A model generated the notes under the pieces. The model was not told the DNA's origin. It did not search any database and was given only the letters and a program-made list of their open reading frames with translations. From Brooklawnia sp049651565 (lineage in GTDB: Bacteria; Actinomycetota; Actinomycetes; Propionibacteriales; Propionibacteriaceae), in contig NZ_JBASCI010000025.1 in assembly GCF_049651565.1 (NCBI RefSeq), forward strand, positions 1 to 26,476: a stretch of DNA of 26,476 nt, read 5' to 3'. Position numbers and translations under genes: made by a program. The stretch's first letter is position 1. Each line of letters starts with the position of its first letter. Shown piece after piece: positions 16,400-24,418 of this stretch.

Positions 16400-17145
16400 G
16401 GATCGAGCTTGAGGTCTGGCGCCAGGACGGCCCCGACCAGCGCGGCCGCTTCGCCAAGTACGTGGTGGACGACGCCACCCCCGAGATGAGCCTGCTGGAG
16501 CTGCTCGACCGGCTGAACGACCAACTGGTCGCCCAGGGCATCGAGCCGGTCCAGTTCGAATCCGACTGCCGCGAGGGGGTTTGCGGCGCTTGCGGGGTGA
16601 CGGTGGACGACCGGCCGCACGGCCCGGTGCCCAAGACCCCGTCCTGCCGGCAGCACCTGCGGGCGTTCGGCGAGGTCAGCCGGTTGCGCATCGAGCCGCT
16701 GCGCAGCGCCGTCTTCCCGGTCGTGCGTGACCTGGTGGTCGACCGCAGTGCGCTCGACCGGGTGATCCGGGCCGGCGGGTTCGTCGCGGTGGACGCCGGT
16801 ACCGCCCCGGACGCCGACCAGCTGCTGGTCACCCACGATGACGCCGAACTGGCGCTCGACTACGCAGCCTGCATCGGCTGCGGGGCGTGCGTCGCGGCCT
16901 GCCCCAACGGGTCGGCGCACCTGTTCGCCGGTTCCAAGCTCGCCCACCTGGCGTTGCTGCCGCACGGCGCCCTGGAACGGGGCCGGCGGGCCAGGGCGAT
17001 GGGCAAGGTGCTGGATGCCGAGTTCGGCCCGTGCAGCAGCTACGGCGAATGCGTCGAGGTCTGCCCGGCCGGCATCCCGCTCACCGGGGTGGCCGCCACC
17101 CACCGAGAACGGCTCCGGGGTTTCTTCCGCGGCAAGGCCGACTAG
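16396..17145 (+). CDS. sdhB: Succinate dehydrogenase iron-sulfur subunit (SdhB)
   Basis: Carries electrons from FAD to heme and quinone in complex II. 249 residues. The N-terminal ferredoxin domain binds [2Fe-2S] with C58, C63, C66 and C84 (DCREGVCGACG, then PSC). The C-terminal domain holds C159, C162, C165, C169 (CIGCGACVAACP) and C213, C219, C223 (CSSYGECVEVCP) for the [4Fe-4S] and [3Fe-4S] centres. All expected cysteines are present. The ATG overlaps the sdhA stop (ATGA, 16396-16399), so expression depends on translation reaching the sdhA end in the correct frame. It is the last gene of the operon; xth follows after 9 bases. Confidence 0.95.
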   Translation: MRIELEVWRQDGPDQRGRFAKYVVDDATPEMSLLELLDRLNDQLVAQGIEPVQFESDCREGVCGACGVTVDDRPHGPVPKTPSCRQHLRAFGEVSRLRIEPLRSAVFPVVRDLVVDRSALDRVIRAGGFVAVDAGTAPDADQLLVTHDDAELALDYAACIGCGACVAACPNGSAHLFAGSKLAHLALLPHGALERGRRARAMGKVLDAEFGPCSSYGECVEVCPAGIPLTGVAATHRERLRGFFRGKAD

Positions 17146-17154
17146 CCTGACTGG

Positions 17155-18024
17155 GTGCGCATTGCCACCTGGAACGTGAACTCGGTCAGAATGCGGGTCC
17201 CGCGGCTGTTGCCGTGGCTGCAGCAACGCCGCCCCGACGTGGTCTGCCTGCAGGAGACCAAGCTGTCCGACGCCGCTTTCGCCGACTTGCTGGGCGAGCA
17301 ACTTGATGGACTGGGTTACCGCTTCGCCCACCACGGGCACGGCCAGTGGAACGGGGTGGCGATCCTGTCCCGGGTCGGGCTGGACGAGGTGACCCCCGAC
17401 TTCGAAGGCCAGCCCGAGTACGCCGGGGTTGTCGAGGCCCGCGCGATCAGCGCGACCTGCGGGGGAGTGCGCGTCCACAGCCTGTACGTGCCGAACGGAC
17501 GTACGGTGGGCAGCGACCACTACGACTACAAGCTGGCCTGGCTGGACGCCTTGCGCGCCGCGGTGGCGACCGGACCGGCCCACGTGGCGCTTTGCGGCGA
17601 CATGAACGTCGCGCCCGCCGACGCCGACGTCTTCGACCCGGCCGCCTACATCGGCCAGACCCACGTCACCGGTCCCGAGCGCGATCGGATCGCCGCCTTC
17701 GGCCTGGTCGACGTGGTGCGGGAGCGATGGCCCGGCGAGCGGGTCTTCACGTACTGGGACTACCGGGCCGGCATGTTCCACAAGGACCTCGGCATGCGCA
17801 TCGACCTGGTGCTGACCTCCCGCAGCGTGGCCGACCGGGTGGCGGCCGCCTGGGTCGACCGGCAGGCCCGCAAGGGCAGCGGCCCGAGCGACCACGCGCC
17901 GGTGATTGTCGACCTTGACTCCGCCCCCGATGGCGACATCGGCCCGGTGGTGCCGCCGCCATCCAACCCGGTGAAGCGCGGCCGCGGCGTCCGGTTGCCG
18001 CAGGCCCCGCGGCCTGACAAGTAG
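17155..18024 (+). CDS. xth: Exodeoxyribonuclease III / AP endonuclease
   Basis: Cuts DNA at abasic sites and degrades 3' ends in base-excision repair. 289 residues from GTG 17155. The exonuclease III fold is clear: MRIATWNVNSVR (metal-site Asn8), CLQETKLSD (Glu34), SLYVPNGRTVGSDHYDYK, CGDMNVAP (Asp149, Asn151), FTYWDYRAGMFHKDLGMRID, and the catalytic SDHAP (Asp246, His247). The last 35 residues are a variable Pro/Arg-rich tail. It is close to sdhB (9 bases) and may be read from the same transcript. It converges on the GH65 gene with a 12-base gap and no visible terminator. Confidence 0.93.
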   Translation: MRIATWNVNSVRMRVPRLLPWLQQRRPDVVCLQETKLSDAAFADLLGEQLDGLGYRFAHHGHGQWNGVAILSRVGLDEVTPDFEGQPEYAGVVEARAISATCGGVRVHSLYVPNGRTVGSDHYDYKLAWLDALRAAVATGPAHVALCGDMNVAPADADVFDPAAYIGQTHVTGPERDRIAAFGLVDVVRERWPGERVFTYWDYRAGMFHKDLGMRIDLVLTSRSVADRVAAAWVDRQARKGSGPSDHAPVIVDLDSAPDGDIGPVVPPPSNPVKRGRGVRLPQAPRPDK

Positions 18025-18036
18025 TCCCGTCCCGGC

Positions 18037-20367
18037 TCAGGCGTTGGGCTCCCGGCCGACCGGCTGGGTCGGTTCGGGCAGCAGCGGGGCCGGGACGCGC
18101 AGCGGGGCGCTGGCCGGCCTGCCGGGCGCGACCTCCAGTCGGACGCCGTCCACGATCACGTCCACCGGTTCGTCGCCGCGCAGCATGGTGATCGTGGTGC
18201 CCTGCCCGGTGGTCTCGACGTCGAGCAGCCGGCCGCGCCAGCGCACGCGGTAACGCATCCGGACCAACTGGCTGGGCAGCAGGGGAGACAGCTCGAGATC
18301 GTCAGCGTCCTCGCGCAGCCCACCCAGACCGGCCGCGAAGGCAAGCCAGGTGCCGCCCACCGATGCCATGTGCAGCCCCTTCACGGTGTCGCCGCGCACG
18401 TCTGCCAGGTCGGTCAGGGCGCTCTCCCGCAGGTAGCGGTAGGCGAGGTCGGGGTGCTGCGCCTGGGCGCAGACGACGGCCTGGACGCACGCCGACAACG
18501 ACGAGTCACGCACCGTGCGGGCTTCGTAGTAGTCGACGTCCCGGGCCACCTGCTCGGCGGTGAAGTCCTCGCGGCACCACCACAGTGCCTGCACCATGTC
18601 GGCCTGCTTGAGCACCTGGCGGCGGTAGAACTTGGCGTAGTGCTGGTGCTGCTGCACCGGGTAGGAGTCCTGCTTGTCCTCGAACCGCCACTCCCGGTAG
18701 TTGGTGAAGTTGGTGTTCATCGGGTGCACCTGCTTGCGCTCATCCCACGGCACGTGGACGGCAGCCGCTGCGGACCGCCACCGGTGCAGCTCGGCGGCGT
18801 CCACCCCCAGCTGCCCGGCCTGCTCGGGTGACTCCTCGCAGGCCTCGGCCGCCCGCAGCAGGTTTCGGCGCGCCATCAGGTTGGTGAAGACGTTGTCGTC
18901 GACCACGCCGGTGTACTCGTCGGGCCCGGTGACGCCGAACAGGTGCCAACTGCCCTCGAAGTCGTCGTGGCCGACCGACATCCACAGCCGGGCGGTGTCG
19001 ACCAGCACCTCCAGCCCACCCACGGACGCCGCTCCCCGCCCGGTCACGTTCCCGTACAGCCAGAATGCCCGGGAGATGTCGGCGTTGACATGCAGCGCTG
19101 CGGTGCTGGCCGGCCAGTACGCCGAGACCTCGTGGCCGTCGATGGTGCGCCAGGCGAACGACGCCCCGTCCACCCCGAGCACCATTGCGCGGTCGCGGGC
19201 GGCGTCCAGCGTGGCGTGGCGCCATTGCAGCAGCCGGGCGGCCGCGTCCGGAAACAGCAGGCACAGTGCGGGGATGACGAAGCCCTCGATGTCCCAGAAG
19301 GTGTGGCCGCTGTAGCCGAGCCCGGTCAGCCCCTTGCCGCCGAGGGGAGCATCGTGGATGAGCGCGGTGCTGGTGAACAGCGTGAACAGGTTGTACCGCA
19401 GCGCCTGCTGCAGTTCGGGGTCGCCGTCGACCTCGACGTCGGCGCTCGCCCACATCTGGTCCAGCACTGAACGCTGGATCTCCGCCAGCCCGTCCCAGCC
19501 GAGATCGATTCCCGAGTCGACTACTGTCCGGGCGGCTTCCAGCAGCGAGTCGGGGTGCGACTGGCGCGACCAGACCTGGCCGAGGAACTTGTCGATCGTC
19601 AGCGATTCACCGGCGTCCAGGTCGGCGGTGATGGTGGTGATGACGTGGTCCTCGAGTTGCTGGGTGTCGGATCGGCCGCCGGAGACCACGTGCTGGGCAG
19701 CGGCCGCGATCGCGATGCCAGACCGGCGCGTGCGGGCGGCGAACGCGCCGCCCGATTCGTTGTTGCTGGTGGTGAGGGTTTCGAAGGGGTGGTCGAGGGC
19801 GTCGGCGACCCGGGGGTCGGGGCTGTCGACCTCCGGCGGCCGCTCGCCCAGCACCAGTTCAGACCGGACGACCACGTGTGCGGCGCCGTCGAGGGCGCGC
19901 ACCCGGTAGCGGACCGCGGCCAGCGACCGTTCCCGGAGCGAGACCAGGCGCTGCGACTCCAGCTCGACCCGGGTGCCGGTCTCGGTGCGCCACGCCATCT
20001 TCCGGTGCAGGACGCCGGTCCGCAGGTCCAGCGTTCGTTCGTGCACCTGGGGGGTGAAGGTGGTGACGTCGAGTGGGACGCCGTCGACGGCCAGCCGCAG
20101 GGGTGTGCCGTCGGCCACCCGGATCATCGCCTGCCCCTCGGTCGGGTGGCCGTACCCTTCCTCCGGGTACGACAGCGGATGGGTTTCGTAGACCCCGGAC
20201 AGGAAGGTGCCGCGCACCTGGTTGGGTTCGGCCTCGTCGAGCGTGCCGCGGATCCCGACATAACCGTTGGACAGACTGAATACCGACTCGCTGACCGCTA
20301 GGGCGTCCACGTTCACGCTCGGTTCGCGGATCTGCCAGGGATCGATCTCGAAGGTCGGCTTGGCCAT
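18037..20367 (-). CDS. Glycoside hydrolase family 65 disaccharide phosphorylase
   Basis: Phosphorolyses an alpha-glucosyl disaccharide (maltose, trehalose, kojibiose or nigerose) to beta-glucose 1-phosphate and glucose. 776 residues from ATG 20367, with GAGGAG about 8 bases upstream; the frame extends further but without a better start. The N-terminal beta-sandwich (about 1-270) includes SLSNGYVGIRGTLDE. The (alpha/alpha)6 barrel (about 300-690) contains GLGYSGHTFWDIEGFVIP (349-366) and the general acid Glu484 in VTGPDEYTG, in line with Glu487 of the lactobacillus maltose phosphorylase. A C-terminal beta domain follows. Substrate specificity cannot be read by eye. The beta-phosphoglucomutase gene that often accompanies GH65 is not adjacent. 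The TreS-like enzyme 13 kb away acts on the same sugar class. Confidence 0.92.
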   Translation of the reverse strand: MAKPTFEIDPWQIREPSVNVDALAVSESVFSLSNGYVGIRGTLDEAEPNQVRGTFLSGVYETHPLSYPEEGYGHPTEGQAMIRVADGTPLRLAVDGVPLDVTTFTPQVHERTLDLRTGVLHRKMAWRTETGTRVELESQRLVSLRERSLAAVRYRVRALDGAAHVVVRSELVLGERPPEVDSPDPRVADALDHPFETLTTSNNESGGAFAARTRRSGIAIAAAAQHVVSGGRSDTQQLEDHVITTITADLDAGESLTIDKFLGQVWSRQSHPDSLLEAARTVVDSGIDLGWDGLAEIQRSVLDQMWASADVEVDGDPELQQALRYNLFTLFTSTALIHDAPLGGKGLTGLGYSGHTFWDIEGFVIPALCLLFPDAAARLLQWRHATLDAARDRAMVLGVDGASFAWRTIDGHEVSAYWPASTAALHVNADISRAFWLYGNVTGRGAASVGGLEVLVDTARLWMSVGHDDFEGSWHLFGVTGPDEYTGVVDDNVFTNLMARRNLLRAAEACEESPEQAGQLGVDAAELHRWRSAAAAVHVPWDERKQVHPMNTNFTNYREWRFEDKQDSYPVQQHQHYAKFYRRQVLKQADMVQALWWCREDFTAEQVARDVDYYEARTVRDSSLSACVQAVVCAQAQHPDLAYRYLRESALTDLADVRGDTVKGLHMASVGGTWLAFAAGLGGLREDADDLELSPLLPSQLVRMRYRVRWRGRLLDVETTGQGTTITMLRGDEPVDVIVDGVRLEVAPGRPASAPLRVPAPLLPEPTQPVGREPNA

Positions 20368-20839
20368 CAACAGCTCCTCAAGTAGGTGGCGCAGCACAGC
20401 GGGACCGAGGAAACATACCCGACCACTGGCCGGCTAGCGGTCTGCGTGACCGGACGCCTGGGTCCTGGAGGCAGGCGCCGTGGAGCACTGCGTTGTTGGC
20501 CCAACGGCAGCCATGCCCACGGCGAAGCGCGCGGCCACGAGATCGTCCACCCGCTGACCACGGTGGAATGGGGTGTGGGTCGCTTCTTCGTTCGTGCGCC
20601 GGGGGTCACGTTCTCAACGTCCTGCACCACCCGGAGTGCGCTCGCCCGGCGCGGCCGGCGCGGCCGGCGGGTCGGCGCGGCGGAAGAAGAACGGGGCCAG
20701 GTTGGCACCTCCACGAGAGATTGGGCCCTTGGTAAGAGGTTCAAACCTGACCCGTTTGGGGTGCCTAAGTAGCACGTTCGGCAACTCCGCCCCCAAGACG
20801 AAAACCCTGGTCAACCGCCTGTTGCGGGGCGTCTACCAG
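20368..20839. other. Spacer with no secure gene at the left edge of the accessory block
   Basis: Frames are open on the plus strand but composition and lack of motifs do not support a gene before about 20750. It includes the GH65 leader, a GC-rich 9-base tandem (GGCGCGGCC twice, 20648-20665) and a two-stem fold at 20704-20765 that mimics an acceptor plus T-arm. The protein-like stretch KTKTLVNRLLRGVYQ (around 20800-20845) is in frame with the HTH gene and may be its true N-terminus. Confidence 0.4.
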
Positions 20840-21220
20840 GTGTCCGCACGACCCCAGAGTAGCGCTCCGAGGGACGATCGGGGGCCCGTCGTCAGGACTA
20901 TCGAGACGGCTCAAACTTTTCTCACCGCCTCCGAGGTGGACCAGCTCGTCGGTGACTACCTGGCCGGGATGAGTGTCAAGTCTCTGGCCGAACGGAATGG
21001 CATCCACCGCGCCACGGTGTTCTCCCACCTCCGCCGCCGCAACGTGCCGAGCCGTCGACCGGGGCTCTGCCTCGACGAGAAGGCGGAGGCTGTACGCCTC
21101 GCCCGAGCGGGTGTCTCGATGCGGGCGATCAGTCGGCGGATGGGTGTTGACCGCAAGGGCGTTCGCCTGGCTCTCGTCGAAGCTGGACTGATCGTGGATG
21201 AAGCCAGCGATGGCTCGTAG
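20840..21220 (+). CDS. Orphan recombinase-like double helix-turn-helix protein
   Basis: A DNA-binding protein of about 126 residues resembling the C-terminal domain of Hin/resolvase-type recombinases. The first HTH is TASEVDQLVGDYLAGMSVKS with LAERNGIHRATVFSHLRRR. A second, similar unit follows: LDEKAEAVRLARAGVSMRA with ISRRMGVDRKGVRLALVEAG. No serine-recombinase catalytic domain is present upstream. It is either a detached DNA-binding protein of the kind common in actinobacterial islands or the remnant of a recombinase. The start is uncertain: GTG 20840 is used here, but the frame is open back to GTG 20573, and TTG 20756 would include a plausible KTKTLVNRLLRG segment. It lies 172 bases before the ParB-like gene in the same direction. 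Confidence 0.55.
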   Translation: MSARPQSSAPRDDRGPVVRTIETAQTFLTASEVDQLVGDYLAGMSVKSLAERNGIHRATVFSHLRRRNVPSRRPGLCLDEKAEAVRLARAGVSMRAISRRMGVDRKGVRLALVEAGLIVDEASDGS

Positions 21221-21392
21221 CGCCGTTCCGGGCCGCAGATCGCGCGGAGGATTTCGGCGGACATCGTCGCTCCCGACGTGTCTCAGCCCAGAGACCGGGG
21301 CCTACAGCTACCGTTGGAGATGAACGACTGCTCTCGCCAGTTCGGCACCGAGGGCGTGGATCGCCGGACGGAGCACGAGAGCAGGGCTGGAT

Positions 21393-22910
21393 ATGGCTTA
21401 CGAGCAGCTACCGATAGTCGAGGTCGACCTCGACCGGCTCCTTCTCGACCTGGAGAACTACCGCATACCGTCGCGCCGCGACGACGAAGCAGGTGCGCTG
21501 AAGTACCTCTTTGCATCTGAGGACGTCCTCGGAGCGGCGCGCCTGATCCTCCGTGACGGCTACTTCGACAACGAAGTCCCGATCGTGACGTCGGCATCGG
21601 CGTCCGGCGGTAGCTCCCCATACACCGTACTGGAAGGCAACCGTCGAGTCAGCGCGCTCAAGGCGCTCCAGGACCCGACGATCGTGCCCGGCCATGAGGC
21701 AGAGATTCGAGCCCTACTGAAGCGGTACGCAGTGGAGGCGGAGAATCTCCCCGAACGAATCCGTGTCATCGTCGCTCCCGACCGGGCGACGGCTGCACCT
21801 CACGTCGCGAGGTTGCACACCGGCATCTCGAAGAGGCGCTGGAGTCGCGATCAGCAGGCAACCTTCTACTATTCGCTCGTCGACGAGCAGACCACGGTCG
21901 ACGATGTGAAGGCACAGTACCCGGATGTCGAGGTTGCCAGGTTCATGCGGATGGCCGTGATGCGGCGCTTCCTCAGCGCAGCGCCATTCTCCGATCACAC
22001 CCTCCGGCAGTACGCCGCGAGTGACGACCTGGCGATGTCAGCCTTCGAGTATGCCTACCGAAGTAAGGAGATTGCTTCCGCGATCGGTGTCGAGTTCGAC
22101 AAGGATGGCATGCTTCTGCCGCGGGCTTCGACGCCTGAGAAGATCGCTGTGAAGTTGACTAAGAAGAAGCTCAACGCTTTGGAGTACCTCGTCAGCGAGT
22201 TCCGTGCAGGGCGTCTCAACACTCGCTCGCCAGAGTTCAAGAAGCGCAGCCTGGAGTATCAGTCCCTGGTGGATCGCCTCAACGGCGTATCGACTCCGGC
22301 TCCGCCCCAACCAGCGCCGCCCACTCCTCCCGCGCAACCGACGCCATCAGGACCATCCCAAGGTGGTCCGTCCAGTGCGCCCGGCGGGCCCAGCACTGGC
22401 GGGAATGGAGCTGCTCCGAACCCACCCGGCCCTCCTGGCGGCACGGGCAGCCGTGGACCCAACCATCCAGACACGAAGGACACGCTTGATCTGTCGGGGC
22501 TCGACTACGAGAACGCGCCGCTGAATCTCAAGCTGCGATACTTCGAGTTGCGCAAGATCAGCCTCTCGAATCTCCCTATCGCGGCCGCGATCCTCATGCG
22601 CTCAGTATTGGAGGCCACCATCAAGGTCCATTTCGAGGGCTCTCCAACCCCCGCCACTGGACAGTTGAGCGATGTATTCAAGCGCGTGGTGCAGGCCTAT
22701 GGACAAGAGAAGTCGCTCAAGTCAGGCATTAGTGCTATCCAGTCGGGTAACGCGCACAAGTACGGATCGATCCAGTGGTTCAACCTCATCGCGCACAGTG
22801 CCGATGCTTCCGTGAGTTCGGATGATGTCAGGCAGGCATGGAAGGTCGTGAACCCGCTGCTTAGGCGCTTGTTGCGTCCGCTATCACAGACGTCATCTGC
22901 AACGCCTTGA
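21393..22910 (+). CDS. ParB/Srx-fold protein with Pro-rich linker and helical (DUF4145/HEPN-like) C-terminal domain
   Basis: A 505-residue protein with four parts. (a) Residues 5-95 look like a ParB-type N-terminal nuclease/NTP-binding fold: VDLDRLLLDLENYRIP, then PYTVLEGNRRVSALKAL, with EGNRR in place of the GERR/GHRR box. (b) Residues 95-295 are a helical middle region containing RLHTGISKRRWSRDQQATF, as in other ParB-like effectors. (c) Residues 301-360 form a Pro/Gly/Ser-rich linker. (d) Residues 375-495 are helical (AAAILMRSVLEATIKVHF and a WFNLIAHS motif), reminiscent of DUF4145/HEPN-like domains that can be RNases. No centromere-binding HTH or parA partner is present, so it is unlikely to be a chromosome partition protein. 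DNA is less GC-rich than the flanks. Its 3' end overlaps the methyltransferase by 50 bases. Domain (d) is assigned only by pattern. Confidence 0.75.
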   Translation: MAYEQLPIVEVDLDRLLLDLENYRIPSRRDDEAGALKYLFASEDVLGAARLILRDGYFDNEVPIVTSASASGGSSPYTVLEGNRRVSALKALQDPTIVPGHEAEIRALLKRYAVEAENLPERIRVIVAPDRATAAPHVARLHTGISKRRWSRDQQATFYYSLVDEQTTVDDVKAQYPDVEVARFMRMAVMRRFLSAAPFSDHTLRQYAASDDLAMSAFEYAYRSKEIASAIGVEFDKDGMLLPRASTPEKIAVKLTKKKLNALEYLVSEFRAGRLNTRSPEFKKRSLEYQSLVDRLNGVSTPAPPQPAPPTPPAQPTPSGPSQGGPSSAPGGPSTGGNGAAPNPPGPPGGTGSRGPNHPDTKDTLDLSGLDYENAPLNLKLRYFELRKISLSNLPIAAAILMRSVLEATIKVHFEGSPTPATGQLSDVFKRVVQAYGQEKSLKSGISAIQSGNAHKYGSIQWFNLIAHSADASVSSDDVRQAWKVVNPLLRRLLRPLSQTSSATP

Positions 22911-23769
22911 TCGCCTGTGCGACCGAAGGGGATGCTACCAGCAACTCTTCGGCCTGTCCCGGGTACCTGGCAGAGTAGGTGAGTTCTAGTCGGCACTGGA
23001 ACTGATCTTTGTACAGTCTTTCGATCAGCGGGGCCGTATCGTAGGTCATCAGCCAGTGCGCCCTTTCGACTGAGTTGACGATCACCGAGAGGGCCTTGTG
23101 GTCCCGTCCGTCGAAGGCGTTTAGGTAGAGTTGCGAGCCTGCCTGTACGTAGGGCGGGTCAATGTACATGAACGATCGCTCGTCGTGAGAGTACTGCTGA
23201 ATTACAGTCCTGCCATCGAGGTCAGAGACCGTGATGCGATCTGCGAGGTCGCCGATTGCGGTCAACCGCTCAACGAGGGTCTGTCGGTTGAACCTGGCAT
23301 CAATCTTGTACTTCCCTTCCTGACGCTGTCCGCCGATAACGCCTGCGTTCAGAATCCCCGAGCGATTTGTTCGGTTCAGGAAGAAGAATGCGAACCCTAG
23401 GCGCAGCGCATCGCGCTCGTCTCGGGATCGGTATATCTCTCGTTGCCTCTGCCACTCGTCAATGGTCAGCGGAGTTGACTCGACTAGCTCCACGAAGCTT
23501 GCATTGTGAGCAACGACAGATTTCCAGAAGGCATGGACGGCCGGGTCGATGTCATTGACAACCAAGTGCCGGACGATACCCTCACGAAGTAGCGCGATCC
23601 CTGCGCCCACGCCTCCTGCGTAGGGCTCGATGTACCGAGCATCCTCAACGCCAAGAGCGGTGATGATGTCAGCAAAGAACCCGGCGAGCGCGGCCTTCCC
23701 GCCGGGGTATCGAAGCGGTGAGAGCGTGCCGTAGCGGCGTGATCCGATGACACGCAGGCTGTCATTCAT
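22861..23769 (-). CDS. D12-class N6-adenine DNA methyltransferase (Dam-like)
   Basis: Transfers a methyl group from S-adenosylmethionine to adenine N6 in DNA; the target site is unknown. 302 residues. Motif X is SPLRYPGGK (17-25), motif I is YIEPYAGGVGAG (46-57), LNRTNRSG is at 131-138, and the catalytic motif IV is MYIDPPY with DPPY at 194-197. All are complete, so activity is expected. ATG 23769 is chosen because homology begins just after it, and because it overlaps the stop of the zinc protein by eight bases, giving translational coupling. It faces the ParB-like gene tail to tail. No cognate restriction endonuclease is recognised; the ParB-like protein is the only candidate partner in sight. 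Confidence 0.93.
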   Translation of the reverse strand: MNDSLRVIGSRRYGTLSPLRYPGGKAALAGFFADIITALGVEDARYIEPYAGGVGAGIALLREGIVRHLVVNDIDPAVHAFWKSVVAHNASFVELVESTPLTIDEWQRQREIYRSRDERDALRLGFAFFFLNRTNRSGILNAGVIGGQRQEGKYKIDARFNRQTLVERLTAIGDLADRITVSDLDGRTVIQQYSHDERSFMYIDPPYVQAGSQLYLNAFDGRDHKALSVIVNSVERAHWLMTYDTAPLIERLYKDQFQCRLELTYSARYPGQAEELLVASPSVAQAIKALQMTSVIADATSA

Positions 23770-23962
23770 TGGAGTCCTTCCTCGCCCGATGTGCAGCAAC
23801 CCGACAACGAGTGGTGCAGAAGCGTGCATCACCTCGTCCGAGGAACGCTTCGCCGCAGTTCTCGCAATCTCGCCAGGCCTCGCGACGGCGTAGACGTTCA
23901 TGACGTAGCGCACGATCGAGGTCGGTAAGCCCCGCGTCCGTCAGTCCGCCTAGGCTCTTCAT
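23762..23962 (-). CDS. Small Cys4 zinc-finger protein preceding the methyltransferase
   Basis: A 66-residue basic protein. The N-terminal half is a charged helix (LTDLDRALRHERLRRREAW). The C-terminal half is a treble-clef-like zinc site, CENCGEAF then FCTTRC with AAHRAR, a CxxC-x(n)-CxxxC pattern seen in small DNA- or RNA-binding zinc proteins. The function is unknown. ATG 23962 directly follows the palindromic promoter (23963-23983). The stop overlaps the methyltransferase start by eight bases, making a two-gene operon in which this protein is a good candidate controller, by position. The reading frame is open upstream to 24355, but that part is antisense to the dprA fragment. Confidence 0.7.
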   Translation of the reverse strand: MKSLGGLTDAGLTDLDRALRHERLRRREAWRDCENCGEAFLGRGDARFCTTRCRVAAHRARKDSNE

Positions 23963-23983
23963 GTTACGAATACTACTCGTTAC
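23963..23983 (-). promoter_or_regulatory. Palindrome covering the promoter of the zinc-protein/methyltransferase operon
   Basis: GTTACGA (23963-23969) and TCGTTAC (23977-23983) form a dyad with six of seven positions paired around ATACTAC. On the minus strand the centre reads TAGTAT (23970-23975), a fair -10 hexamer ending seven bases before ATG 23962, which suggests a leaderless transcript. No good -35 is seen. A repressor bound here would block the -10, so autoregulation is likely. Confidence 0.5.
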
Positions 23984-24160
23984 ACCAGTCCGTGCCAGAC
24001 GCCACGCGGGCTGCGCCAGGAAGGTCCCGTCAAGGAATCTGCCGACGGGCCAGGAACGGCAACCAGTTGCGCTTCGCCGCCGTAAGGGGAATGGACCTGG
24101 CCCAGGCTCGCTGGAAGGCCGCGCATACCTCATCGGCATCGAGTGCTGAGGGAACCGTTG

Positions 24161-24418
24161 ATGACTGGACTGAGTGATGTCGCAAACGATGAGCGCACCG
24201 CGCGCATGGTGTTGTCCATGCTCGTCGAACCCAACGATCCGGTGACGGGCCGACTCTCGGCTCGGGTCGGGGCGCTGGAGGTGCTCCGGCTTGCCGAGCG
24301 CAACGGTGAGGTCAGTGGCCTCGACTCTGTGGATACGCAGGTCTGGCGTGACCATTTCAACACGTCGGAGGTGCGGAGCATCACAGAGCGGCTCAGCCAG
24401 ATTCAGCAGTCAACTCGA
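24161..24418 (+). pseudogene. 5' fragment of a DprA-like DNA-processing gene
   Basis: ATG 24161 has GAGGGAA seven bases upstream and opens with an 86-codon stretch resembling the N-terminal helical domain of actinobacterial DprA-like proteins: NDERTARMVLSMLVEPNDP, LSARVGALEVLRLAERNG, then DTQVWRDHF. DprA loads RecA onto incoming single-stranded DNA. Homology stops near 24418; the Rossmann core and C-terminal winged helix are missing. The frame stays open to 24952 only because it runs antisense through the sigma and reductase genes in GC-rich DNA. This is a truncated remnant at a recombination joint. Identification as DprA is by pattern, moderately sure. Confidence 0.6.

Noticed and set aside
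16390..17895. 501-codon minus-strand open frame across sdhB and xth
   Set aside because: It crosses two well-supported plus-strand genes and has shadow-frame composition.
20704..20765. tRNA-like fold: GGCACCT pairs with GGGTGCC around a CAAAC/GTTTG stem with a 7-base loop, like an acceptor and T-arm
   Set aside because: The loop is CTGACCC rather than TTCRANY, the total length is only 62 bases, and no convincing anticodon or D arm can be drawn. It is probably chance, or at most a decayed tRNA or attachment site.
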